Below are positions 8,947 to 16,623 of a stretch of DNA of 64,000 bases, one piece after another. The translations under genes and the position numbers were made by a program. The first letter of the stretch is position 1. Every line of letters begins with the position of its first letter. Below the pieces are notes generated by a model. It had not been told where the DNA came from, searched no databases, and saw nothing but the letters and a program-made list of their open reading frames with translations. The DNA comes from Shewanella sp. 1CM18E (GTDB taxonomy: Bacteria > Pseudomonadota > Gammaproteobacteria > Enterobacterales > Shewanellaceae): contig NZ_JALNTW010000015.1 of assembly GCF_023161665.1 (NCBI RefSeq), positions 1 to 64,000 on the forward strand. Direction: 5' to 3'.

Positions 8947-10159
8947 AGTGGCCAATTTTATCTAAGTGTTGAATCAAGTACATTCTTGCCTCTACAGGCG
9001 TTTCGCTGTGCCAGAAGCCTCCTAAGTAAGCGACCAGTGGCAATAAGAACATGATTGTTAGTAGCATAATGGTGAGCCCGCGAGCAGATAGCTTCCAGCC
9101 ATTGCGAGTACTAAATTGCAGCGCTTCATTTTTAGGGCAGGCTGAGATACAGCGCATACATGCCTGACATTCATCTGAGCGGATATTGATCTGCTTATGC
9201 ACTGAGATGCTGGCCGGGCAGGCGCGGGTGCATTTATCACAGCTCATTCCTTTAGCATCAATTAAGCAGTGCTGAGTATTACGGCGGATCTTAAACGGAC
9301 TTAAAAAACTGAGTATCCCCAGTAGCGCACCATAAGGGCAGATGTAACGGCAAAAGCCTTGTCTACGCCATGCTGCTAAGCCAAGAATGATACTAAAGCA
9401 GATGATAGTCACGAGCCCAGGAGTTACGAAAAACAGCGCCATTTTTAGATCGGCAATCTTATGGTAGTTACTGTTTAAATAACCTGGAATGCTCATGGTT
9501 GGCATACCGATAATAATATAGAGCAATGCCAGCAGTAGCAGATACTTGAGCATACGCAGCGGCCAGTCTATCCACGCTGGTGGCAGTAATTCTTGCTTGA
9601 TAAAGCGTCTGCGAAGTTTATAGAGGTACTCACCAGCAAGCCCAAGCGGGCAGGCCCAACCGCAAAATGCCCGCTTGCACAGTAAACCTGTCAGTAGCAC
9701 GACTGTCAGCATCACAGCTGCCGCAGGATGGTTTTTATCCCATATGCCTAAGTTAATGATTGCCTTTAACTCAATGCCGCCTGCAATAGGTAAAAACGCA
9801 TCACCGACATCGGGACGCATTAACCAAGGAGTGATCCCCGACTTTAGTAAGGCGGTGTTGACCGCAAACTGCACACCAACGATAAGCATCGACAAAGCAA
9901 GTAAGTGCTGTACGCCTTCACGCATATTGTTGGCTCGGCTCTCACCTTGGATCAGTTCAGGTTTGAACTTAGCTGCTAAGCCTGCGCCGATTGCTGCAAT
10001 AGCTAATGCGACAATGAGTGGCCAATAGAGGCTCGATATTATGGCCGCAGAGACCGAGCCTGCCGAGACAAATGCTCCCCACTTTTTGCCGCTCCAATAG
10101 ATCAGGCTTACGCTGTATGTCAGCGCGAGAACGAGAGTTAACGATTCAATAAAGCTCAT
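8945..10159 (-). CDS. membrane-bound polyferredoxin (NapH/YccM/NosR-C-like 4Fe-4S protein)
   Basis: This 404-residue protein combines several membrane segments with iron-sulfur ligands. Two short cysteine motifs, CGWACPLG (about residue 165) and CRYICPYG (about residue 272), sit next to membrane helices, as in NapH and NosR. Near the C-terminus are two 4Fe-4S motifs, CDKCTRACP and CQACMRCISACP. Family members pass electrons from the quinol pool to periplasmic enzymes or to maturation factors. No reductase gene adjoins it, so its partner is unknown. It reads convergently with pdxY. Confidence 0.8.
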   Translation of the reverse strand: MSFIESLTLVLALTYSVSLIYWSGKKWGAFVSAGSVSAAIISSLYWPLIVALAIAAIGAGLAAKFKPELIQGESRANNMREGVQHLLALSMLIVGVQFAVNTALLKSGITPWLMRPDVGDAFLPIAGGIELKAIINLGIWDKNHPAAAVMLTVVLLTGLLCKRAFCGWACPLGLAGEYLYKLRRRFIKQELLPPAWIDWPLRMLKYLLLLALLYIIIGMPTMSIPGYLNSNYHKIADLKMALFFVTPGLVTIICFSIILGLAAWRRQGFCRYICPYGALLGILSFLSPFKIRRNTQHCLIDAKGMSCDKCTRACPASISVHKQINIRSDECQACMRCISACPKNEALQFSTRNGWKLSARGLTIMLLTIMFLLPLVAYLGGFWHSETPVEARMYLIQHLDKIGH

Positions 10160-10296
10160 AACAGTATCTGTTGGTAGTCGATTGATACTATTGTGAAACC
10201 TTTTCTAAGCAGAAGTTCTTAAATGCTGTTGAGGCTGTGCAGGAGATCAGAAAATTGACATTGTGATGGGTAAAATAGGGCGCTAGTTCACAAGTT

Positions 10297-10326
10297 TGGT
10301 TCCTAGGTGAAATGACCTAGGAACCA
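10297..10326 (-). terminator. hairpin after the DUF2959 gene
   Basis: The perfect 12-bp arms TGGTTCCTAGGT and ACCTAGGAACCA enclose a 6-base loop. It lies 15 bases past the stop of the minus-strand DUF2959 gene. The following T content is low. Confidence 0.6.
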
Positions 10327-10341
10327 CACTTTAGTAAGGAC

Positions 10342-10989
10342 TTATTTGCCCTCTAATGAAGCAATAAACTTATTTGATTCATCAATAGATTTGTTCATCT
10401 CTTTAATCAGACCAGAGATATCCGTTTGTAAGCTAGCAAACTCACCTTTAATCGCGCCAATTGCTTGAGCATTAAGGTTATGCTTTAGATACAGCATATT
10501 GTCTTTCATTGCTGTTAGCACAGGCTCCATTTTACTTTCGGCGCGGCGCATGCTTTTAACTAGCTGAGTGTATGAACGACGAGTCTCTTTGAGTTTTGAC
10601 TCACTGTTGCGACGTAGGCTTGCTTTGCTAATTTCACCAATTTCAGTTTGCCACTCGTCAAATAGTGCCTCGGCAACATCCTCAACTTTATCAATGCGAT
10701 TAGTGACATCGTCAGCAGCATCTTGGGCTGACTCGTACTCATCTTTGGCTTTGTTGTAAGCGCTTTCAAGATCACCGCCGTCATGATTGAGCAGCGCCTG
10801 CATCTCTTCGAGCGCAGAGCTAAATTGCTCTTGGGCATCTTCTTGTGACTCTTTGGCGTCTTCAACGCGATCAACCATGATGTCGCGCTTGTGATAACCC
10901 ACTTTTTCCATTGCACCGTAATAGGCACTTTGACAGCCGCCAAGTAGTAAGCTGGTGCCTAATACTGCGGTGGTGATCAATTTCTTCAT
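10342..10989 (-). CDS. DUF2959-family lipoprotein
   Basis: The 215-residue product has a lipoprotein signal ending in LLLGGC, so Cys19 should be lipidated. The mature part is almost entirely charged helix (KRDIMVDRVEDAKESQEDAQEQF, with later Glu/Lys-rich segments), which suggests an extended coiled coil. This matches the DUF2959 family, for which no function is established. It is followed on the chromosome by a small membrane protein gene on the same strand (start 11238), only 30 bases upstream, so the two are probably cotranscribed. Confidence 0.8.
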   Translation of the reverse strand: MKKLITTAVLGTSLLLGGCQSAYYGAMEKVGYHKRDIMVDRVEDAKESQEDAQEQFSSALEEMQALLNHDGGDLESAYNKAKDEYESAQDAADDVTNRIDKVEDVAEALFDEWQTEIGEISKASLRRNSESKLKETRRSYTQLVKSMRRAESKMEPVLTAMKDNMLYLKHNLNAQAIGAIKGEFASLQTDISGLIKEMNKSIDESNKFIASLEGK

Positions 10990-11019
10990 CTTCTTTTATC
11001 CCTGAAAATTAGTGAGTTA

Positions 11020-11238
11020 CTATGAGCGATACTTAGCGGCGTCGATAATGCTCCATAGGTGGGCAATACCGCCAATAATTGCTGGAACGATTAGCCACCA
11101 GAGTGCGTAACCAACCACAGCAATAATACAGAAAATGAGTGCGGCTAGAATACGCCCTTGAACTAATTGTCCAAGGCCTGGAAAGAAAAAGCTCGCAATA
11201 GCAGCAATAACATTGCCGGCAGATCCTTGTTGTGACAT
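11020..11238 (-). CDS. small hydrophobic membrane protein
   Basis: The 72-residue product has a Gly-rich hairpin (SFFFPGLGQLVQGR) followed by two membrane segments and a short polar tail (SIIDAAKYRS). The PGLGQL..G pattern resembles small TM2-type or 'integral membrane' proteins, but I cannot name it. The ATG at 11238 has AAGGA nine bases upstream; a TTG one codon earlier is less likely. It precedes the DUF2959 lipoprotein gene by 30 bases, so they may work together in the envelope. Confidence 0.65.
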   Translation of the reverse strand: MSQQGSAGNVIAAIASFFFPGLGQLVQGRILAALIFCIIAVVGYALWWLIVPAIIGGIAHLWSIIDAAKYRS

Positions 11239-11335
11239 CAATTCAATCCTTATGCTTGTAAAGAGAAGGTTATAAGCTTTATTGTACCAAGATAGGCATT
11301 TATAAGACTAACTTTAACAGAATCAAGAGTAACAA

Positions 11336-12361
11336 GTGAAAAATAACATGGTGATAAATCAGCTTCGTTCTTTTTTGTTGAGCATTTGGGCATTTGCCTT
11401 ACATCTACTCAGCCGCTTTAAAGAGGATCAAGTCAATATAAAGGCCGGGCATTTGGCATACGTGACCTTGTTGTCTTTGGTGCCTATTGTTGCCGTGATG
11501 TTTTCTATGCTGTCAGCTTTTCCGGTATTTTCTGGTATTCGCGAAAAGCTAGAAGCTTTTGTATATGACAACTTTCTACCTGCTGCAGGCGATACGGTAC
11601 AGATTTACATTAATGAGTTTGTCGCTAATGCCTCCAAGGGCACCAGCGTAGGTATCGCTGCATTAATGGTGGTTGCATTAATGCTGATCTCGGCAATTGA
11701 TAAAGCGCTCAATAGCATATGGCGCACTAAAGAAAAGCGCCAAGCCGCAGTGTCTTTTTCTATGTACTGGATGGTGTTAACCCTAGGGCCAGTATTAGTC
11801 GGTGCAAGCTTAGTGGCGACTTCATATCTTGTGTCGTTAAAGCTATTTAGTGATAGCGAGCTGTCAGGCGTAGTGCCGCTATTGATTGAACGTCTGCCAA
11901 TGCTGTTTTCTGTGGCTGCTTTCTTACTGCTTTACATGGTTGTGCCAATTAAAAAGGTTAAGTTTTTACACGCCTTGCTTGGCGCTTTAGTGGCTGCAAT
12001 GCTGTTTGAATTAGGCAAAAAAGGCTTTGCCTTTTATGTGACGCAGTTTCCGAGCTATGAAGCTATTTATGGCGCATTAGCCACTATCCCAATTTTATTT
12101 GTTTGGGTTTATGTGTCTTGGGTGATTGTATTAGTTGGCGCAGAAATTACTGCGGGCTTGCCAGAGTATTTGCATGAGTGTCAGTTAATGCGCGATAAAC
12201 GCTTAGCCGCTGATGACGCCAATATTGATGTAGACGCAGTCACAGGAGCTGCTGAAAAATCTGAATCTGCCGCCGACCCCAAAGCAGAAGTAATAGAGCA
12301 AGCAGAAGCTGAAATAGAGGATGCACGTAAAGCAGAAACAAGCGAGGGTGCCAAAGGCTAG
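11336..12361 (+). CDS. YihY/BrkB family (UPF0761) inner membrane protein
   Basis: The 341-residue protein matches E. coli YihY over its membrane part: NIKAGHLAYVTLLSLVPIVAVMFSM at the N-terminus, then the IDKALNSIWR, YWMVLTLGPVLVGASL and VWVYVSWVIVLVGAEITAGL segments. Function is uncertain; older names such as ribonuclease BN are wrong. The tail after about residue 285 is acidic and Ala/Glu-rich and is probably disordered and cytosolic. The start is the GTG at 11336 with AAGAG upstream; an ATG at 11348 is the alternative. Its stop overlaps the next gene's start by one base. Confidence 0.85.
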   Translation: MKNNMVINQLRSFLLSIWAFALHLLSRFKEDQVNIKAGHLAYVTLLSLVPIVAVMFSMLSAFPVFSGIREKLEAFVYDNFLPAAGDTVQIYINEFVANASKGTSVGIAALMVVALMLISAIDKALNSIWRTKEKRQAAVSFSMYWMVLTLGPVLVGASLVATSYLVSLKLFSDSELSGVVPLLIERLPMLFSVAAFLLLYMVVPIKKVKFLHALLGALVAAMLFELGKKGFAFYVTQFPSYEAIYGALATIPILFVWVYVSWVIVLVGAEITAGLPEYLHECQLMRDKRLAADDANIDVDAVTGAAEKSESAADPKAEVIEQAEAEIEDARKAETSEGAKG

Positions 12362-13296
12362 TGCCAGTTCATCAACGCAAAGCGATTCGCCGTACTTGGC
12401 TGAGTGTCGGGCAGGGACATCAAGTTTATGTCGCGCAATACGGTAACCCTGAGGGCATACCAATATTGTACTTACATGGTGGCCCAGGTGCGGGCTGCGC
12501 CGTTGAAGATTTAGCGTTATTTGATCTATCTGTCTATCAGGTTATTTTGTTAGATCAGCGTGGTGCTGGTAGATCGCGCCCACGTGGTGAGTTGCAACAT
12601 AATACATTGCAGCATTTGCTAGGTGATATTGAGACGGTAAGAAATTGGCTCAATATTTCTCGTTGGATGCTTGCTGGAGGTTCATTTGGTGCAACGCTCG
12701 CCCTTATCTATGCAGCTTATTATCCTAGCCGAGTGATATCGCAAGTGCTGTGGGGCTTGTTTATTCCAAGTCCACAGGGCATTGCAGCCCTTTATGGCAC
12801 TGCAGGTGCAGCGAGTGTTTTTAAAAAAGAGTACCAACAATTTGTTGCACGCTCTAAGCCTCAAGTTAGCTTAGCGGAATTGTTTGCAGATTATCGCACT
12901 GGGCTAACGCATCATAGCGAAGATGTAAGGCGAGATTTTACTATGCGTTGGCAAACCTGGGAGATGACGCTTGCCTACCCTAGCCAGATGCTGAATCGAG
13001 GAAATGTCCAGTTCAGTCAGTCTTTAGCAAGCATTGAGCTTTATTATGTAGCTAACAATTACTTTGGTGCATTTGAAAAGCTATCTCAGAAATTACCATT
13101 AATTCAATGCCAAACCTACATACTACAAGGTGAGTTTGATTGGGTTTGCCCTGCCGATGAGTTGCATCGTTTTTTACAAGGGCGGCAAAATCAGTTGCTA
13201 ACAATGACTGAGATTAAAGGTGGGTATCATGCTTTAGCCGATGCTAAGATGGCAAAAGCAGTAATAAACGCCATACGGGAAATGGCCAAACAATAA
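12361..13296 (+). CDS. prolyl aminopeptidase-like alpha/beta hydrolase
   Basis: The 311-residue protein fits the proline iminopeptidase (S33) family, which removes N-terminal proline from peptides. Visible features are the oxyanion loop LHGGPGAGC, the DQRGAGRSRP loop, the nucleophile elbow GGSFGA with the catalytic Ser, the acid residue in GEFDWVCP and the catalytic His in GGYHALAD. The start is GTG, overlapping the stop of the yihY-like gene by one base (TAGTG), so translation is probably coupled. The lipoprotein gene 19 bases downstream may be in the same operon. Confidence 0.85.
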   Translation: MPVHQRKAIRRTWLSVGQGHQVYVAQYGNPEGIPILYLHGGPGAGCAVEDLALFDLSVYQVILLDQRGAGRSRPRGELQHNTLQHLLGDIETVRNWLNISRWMLAGGSFGATLALIYAAYYPSRVISQVLWGLFIPSPQGIAALYGTAGAASVFKKEYQQFVARSKPQVSLAELFADYRTGLTHHSEDVRRDFTMRWQTWEMTLAYPSQMLNRGNVQFSQSLASIELYYVANNYFGAFEKLSQKLPLIQCQTYILQGEFDWVCPADELHRFLQGRQNQLLTMTEIKGGYHALADAKMAKAVINAIREMAKQ

Positions 13297-13315
13297 ACAA
13301 GGAAACATAGATTCT

Positions 13316-13885
13316 ATGAAAAAACTTATTCTTGCTGGCTTAATAATGAGTCTAGGTGCTTGTGCTTCAACTGATAAAACTGAAACGACTGAAGCAGCTA
13401 CGTTGGCACCCGATAGTGTTGATTTAGGTGGATTATCTAATGAAGATGCCACAAGTAAATTATTAGAGGCCCTTTTAAGTAAAAGCTATTTAGCCTCAAG
13501 GGCTGGCCCTAATGGCGTCGCGGTTAACTTTGATAACAATCAGTTTATCCTCCAGCCTAGTATCAATCCTGACGGTATAGATCGCATTATGATGAATCGT
13601 TTTTATGCGATTCACCCAAAGTATGTTGGCAGCAAAGAGATGTTGTTTATGATTGGCACGCTTAATCAAAAGCTGAACTTTGCCAAGTTTGTTATTCGTG
13701 ACAATGGCGCGGTGATCCAAGTGCAAGGTGCTGCAACCTTTGTTGATACCATTACCATGGAAGAGCTACGCCGCTTTATTTTGTGGACAGACGAAGGTCT
13801 ACGCCAAGTGGGGAAATCGTTACCTGAAGGCGCTGAAGATGTGATCAAGCCTATTCCTGTAATGCAGAATATTCAGTCTATTTAG
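13316..13885 (+). CDS. lipoprotein of unknown function, possibly YbjN-like
   Basis: The 189-residue product has a lipoprotein signal (MKKLILAGLIMSLGAC) with Cys16 as the likely lipidation site, followed by a low-complexity Thr/Glu linker. The mature domain mixes strands and helices (FVIRDNGAVIQVQGAATFVD then a helix), which recalls the YbjN/type III chaperone-like fold, but this is a weak inference. An AAGGAAAC ribosome site precedes the ATG. It closes the possible operon with the hydrolase and is followed by a strong terminator. Confidence 0.7.
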   Translation: MKKLILAGLIMSLGACASTDKTETTEAATLAPDSVDLGGLSNEDATSKLLEALLSKSYLASRAGPNGVAVNFDNNQFILQPSINPDGIDRIMMNRFYAIHPKYVGSKEMLFMIGTLNQKLNFAKFVIRDNGAVIQVQGAATFVDTITMEELRRFILWTDEGLRQVGKSLPEGAEDVIKPIPVMQNIQSI

Positions 13886-13910
13886 TTTACTATTAGGCAA
13901 AAGCAGCGAT

Positions 13911-13941
13911 AAAAAGCGAAGCGTTTAGCTTCGCTTTTTTT
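13911..13941 (+). terminator. terminator after the lipoprotein gene
   Basis: The stem AAAAAGCGAAGC/GCTTCGCTTTTT with a GTTTA loop is followed by more T. This is a textbook intrinsic terminator 25 bases after the stop. Confidence 0.92.
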
Positions 13942-13979
13942 CATCTTTGCATGACATATTTTATCGGAGATAAGAGTAC

Positions 13980-14417
13980 GTGATTGGCTTAATTCAGCGT
14001 GTGAGTGAGGCAAAGGTTGTTGTTGATGGCGAGACTATCGGCGAGATCGGCAAAGGCCTGTTAGTCCTGCTTGGTGTAGAGCAGGGTGATGATATCGAAA
14101 AAATGCAGAAGCTAGCGACTAAGGTGATGAGCTATCGAGTCTTTTCCGATGAGAATGGCAAGATGAACCTTAACCTTGAGCAAGCGGGTGGTAGTTTATT
14201 GGTGGTATCGCAATTTACTCTTGCAGCGGATACTAGCCGCGGTTTACGCCCAAGTTTTTCTGGTGCAGGTACACCAGATCAAGCGCGAGAATTGTATAAC
14301 GCATTTGTCGATTTTTGTAAGTCAAAAGGCGTGAATACCCAAACAGGGCAGTTTGCTGCAGATATGAAAGTCTCTTTATTAAATGACGGCCCAGTAACCT
14401 TTAATCTACAGGTGTAG
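13980..14417 (+). CDS. dtd: D-aminoacyl-tRNA deacylase
   Basis: The enzyme hydrolyses D-amino acids (and glycine on tRNA-Ala) from mischarged tRNA, keeping protein synthesis chirally clean. The 145 residues match the family's length. The two defining motifs are present: SQFTLAADTSRGLRPSF and the cross-dimer GPVTF near the C-terminus (cis-proline motif). The start is GTG at 13980, after GGAGATAAGAGTAC. The thioesterase gene follows after 59 bases, probably in the same transcript, as is common in this group. Confidence 0.96.
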   Translation: MIGLIQRVSEAKVVVDGETIGEIGKGLLVLLGVEQGDDIEKMQKLATKVMSYRVFSDENGKMNLNLEQAGGSLLVVSQFTLAADTSRGLRPSFSGAGTPDQARELYNAFVDFCKSKGVNTQTGQFAADMKVSLLNDGPVTFNLQV

Positions 14418-14476
14418 TGCGGGTTAATACCGTTGGTAGCGACATTAAAGCTGGTCACCAGTAAAAGGAAGTGAGC

Positions 14477-14935
14477 ATGGCAGCATTGAATCAGCAAGAC
14501 TTACTCGAGCAACTGCAACAGACATGGCATCAAACCATACCTGTTAGTGAGTTTATGCAGATCACGCCCTTGGCATTTGATGGTACGGAATTTAGCGTAA
14601 CAGCGCCGCTTGCTCCTAACATCAATCTGCACCAGACCATGTTTGCCGGTAGCATCTATACGCTGATGACCTTAACTGGTTGGGGGATGCTTTGGCTACA
14701 GCAACAACTGGCAGACGTAGATGGTGACATAGTATTGGCCGATGCCAACGTGCGTTATCTTGCGCCTATTGATAGCAAGCCTGTAGCTAAGGTTTGCTGG
14801 CCGGAAACAGAGTTGGCTAAGCTAGCTCAAGGTCGTCGAGTGAAAGTAGGTTTAGAAGTAGAGCTTTATTGCCAAGATAAACTTTGTGCGAGCTTTTCTG
14901 GCTTGTATGTGAGTACGATAAATTCACATAGTTGA
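14477..14935 (+). CDS. hotdog thioesterase, YiiD C-terminal domain type
   Basis: The 152-residue protein has the pattern of the thioesterase domain found at the C-terminus of YiiD: LAPNINLHQTMFAGSIYTLMTLTGWGMLWL then ADANVRYLAPI and a beta-rich end. It should cleave an acyl-CoA or acyl-ACP, with substrate unknown. I start it at ATG 14477, six bases after AAAGGAA; a GTG at 14471 touches the ribosome site. It lies just after dtd. Confidence 0.8.
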   Translation: MAALNQQDLLEQLQQTWHQTIPVSEFMQITPLAFDGTEFSVTAPLAPNINLHQTMFAGSIYTLMTLTGWGMLWLQQQLADVDGDIVLADANVRYLAPIDSKPVAKVCWPETELAKLAQGRRVKVGLEVELYCQDKLCASFSGLYVSTINSHS

Positions 14936-15302
14936 ATGAAATGTTTACTTATCTGACTGACAATTCCGCTCTTAGACTTGTCTGTAGCGCTAGTCTAAAA
15001 ATATAAGTGATATGATGGTTTATATATTTAGCACTAACAATAGTCGTTATTGATAGTGCTAAATAAAGCTTGTACTGTTTTAATTTAGCTACCCTTCTTT
15101 AGCATCTACTTTATTTAGTTATTTTTATATTTTATCTAGTAAGTATTATCTACAGCCCATTTAGCTGTATATATCAGGCCTGTATCGCAAAGTTGTTATG
15201 CGTGGTTTTGATTTAGTTAACAGTAAATTAGTCGTGAGGTGTGTAAGGTTAACGTCTTGTGATAATTGCTCGTTATTAAGCCTAAACTTTGGTGGTAATT
15301 TG
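14936..15302. other. AT-rich gap between the thioesterase and AraC genes
   Basis: The 367 bases contain no convincing gene. A 7-bp inverted repeat TTAGACT/AGTCTAA (14972-14997) may end the thioesterase transcript. The main feature is a long palindrome at 15026-15064. A smaller hairpin, ACAGC/GCTGT, lies near 15150-15168. An open frame runs back from the AraC gene to 15198 but has no ribosome site. Confidence 0.5.
15026..15064. repeat. 39-bp near-perfect palindrome
   Basis: Arms ATTTAGCACTAACAATA and TATTGATAGTGCTAAAT are complementary except for one A/A position, around a 5-base loop GTCGT. No T-run follows, so it is not a typical terminator. It lies about 240 bases before the AraC start codon and could be an operator, a cruciform or the stem of a small RNA. 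Confidence 0.7.
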
Positions 15303-16187
15303 ATGGTAGATAAAATAGCTAAAGTTCCGATTATTGAATTTAGAGCACCACCTAGTCACAAAGAAGGCTTAGAGGTTTTAGACTTAGGCAATTTTTATAA
15401 GAAGTTGCCTCGCTGTAGCTTTGATCCAGGCAAACCACATCGAATAACATACTATTGCTTTATTTACATCACTGAAGGTGAAGGGCGTCATTTCATTGAT
15501 TTTAAATATCACTCTTTTAAGAAAGGGAGTTTTATTTTTATCAATAAAAATCAGGTGCATGCATTTGATATTTCGAGTCAGGCAAAAGGGAAAATGATCA
15601 ATGTGACTGATGAGTTTTTCGATATGATTTTGACTAATGTTCGATTGCCATTTTTTGCGCCTACTTACTTTTTAAATTCGTATACACCAGTGTTCGACTT
15701 ATCGCCAGCACTGGCAGCTACTTGCAGTTCTCTCTTATATGAAATTGAAAAAACACAATTAAGGAAAAGTTGTGAGCCACTGTTTCCTCAACTAATTTTT
15801 TCATCTTTATTGGTGGCGCTTGGTGAGGAGCGTAAAAATAATATGGAACACTTAAGTGAAGCTCAAGTTGCCCGGTTTAATCATTTTCTTATATTGATTA
15901 CTCAAGAATATAGGCAAACTCGACATGCCCAAGACTATGCTAACATGCTGGGGGTTACATATAAGTCTTTGAATCAATTGTGTAAGATTGCTTGTGATAA
16001 AACAGCTAAACAATTAATTGATAGCTACATTATTCTTGAGATTAAACGGCGTTTGGTGATAGATAGCTTGCAGGTTCAAGAGGTTGCATATCAACTTGGT
16101 TTTGATGACGTTACCTACTTTATGAGGTTTTTTAAACGGCATACAAAATTGACACCGTCGAAATTTAAAGCGTGTAGCTATTCTTAA
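15303..16187 (+). CDS. AraC-family transcriptional regulator
   Basis: The 294-residue protein has an N-terminal cupin-like sensing domain (RITYYCFIYITEGEGRHFIDF, KKGSFIFINKNQVHAFD) and a C-terminal pair of helix-turn-helix motifs. The second motif is typical of AraC: VAYQLGFDDVTYFMRFFKRHTKLTPSKFK. The ATG at 15303 is preceded by GGTGG at seven bases; the longer frame from 15198 has no such support. Its composition is clearly more AT-rich than that of the genes on either side. It probably regulates the downstream cytochrome gene, which is 436 bases away on the same strand. Confidence 0.85.
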   Translation: MVDKIAKVPIIEFRAPPSHKEGLEVLDLGNFYKKLPRCSFDPGKPHRITYYCFIYITEGEGRHFIDFKYHSFKKGSFIFINKNQVHAFDISSQAKGKMINVTDEFFDMILTNVRLPFFAPTYFLNSYTPVFDLSPALAATCSSLLYEIEKTQLRKSCEPLFPQLIFSSLLVALGEERKNNMEHLSEAQVARFNHFLILITQEYRQTRHAQDYANMLGVTYKSLNQLCKIACDKTAKQLIDSYIILEIKRRLVIDSLQVQEVAYQLGFDDVTYFMRFFKRHTKLTPSKFKACSYS

Positions 16188-16623
16188 TGGTGCGCATTTA
16201 ATTTTTTAGAAAAATACTAATCAACCTATCACTTATTTAACACTAAGCTGAATTTAAAGTAGATCTCATTATTGATAAAAGTGTGAATCTGTATTTGCAG
16301 TCAAGTTCACACTTTGTGTATCAGGTTCGAAAATGACCACTTTTAAATCCAATAAATCCATATTTATCCCTCCTTGCTTTGTTCTATTTTGGTTTCGTTA
16401 AATTCTAATTACTTAGTTGTTTTTTTAATAAGTTGAAAATTTGTGAATTAACGGCTTTGACAATAATTAGGTTTAACCGCGACACGCATGTTGTAGAAGA
16501 TTTTGAACAGAGGAACAGCTTGATGCATCGGAATATGCTTACTGTTTGTTTCTTAAGTGCTTAAGCATGTGTAAGTCGAATAAGAAAAAACCAAATTATA
16601 ATACTCCTAAAGGGGAAATGATG
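16188..16623. other. long leader region before the cytochrome gene
   Basis: The 436 AT-rich bases hold no convincing gene. A perfect 10-bp inverted repeat AAAGTGTGAA/TTCACACTTT lies at 16278-16315. An open frame extends the cytochrome back to 16546 without a ribosome site. This is the natural place for the cytochrome promoter and AraC sites. Confidence 0.45.
16278..16315. promoter_or_regulatory. inverted repeat, possible operator or AraC-gene terminator
   Basis: The arms AAAGTGTGAA and TTCACACTTT are perfect and separated by 18 bases that include a small CTG/CAG stem. It lies 90 bases after the AraC stop and about 310 bases before the cytochrome. The TGTGA/TCACA halves recall CRP sites, but the spacing is too wide. 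Confidence 0.4.

Noticed and set aside
10560..10943. 127-residue frame inside the DUF2959 gene, same strand
   Set aside because: Lys/Ser/Thr-rich composition reflects the other frame of a helical charged protein; no ribosome site.
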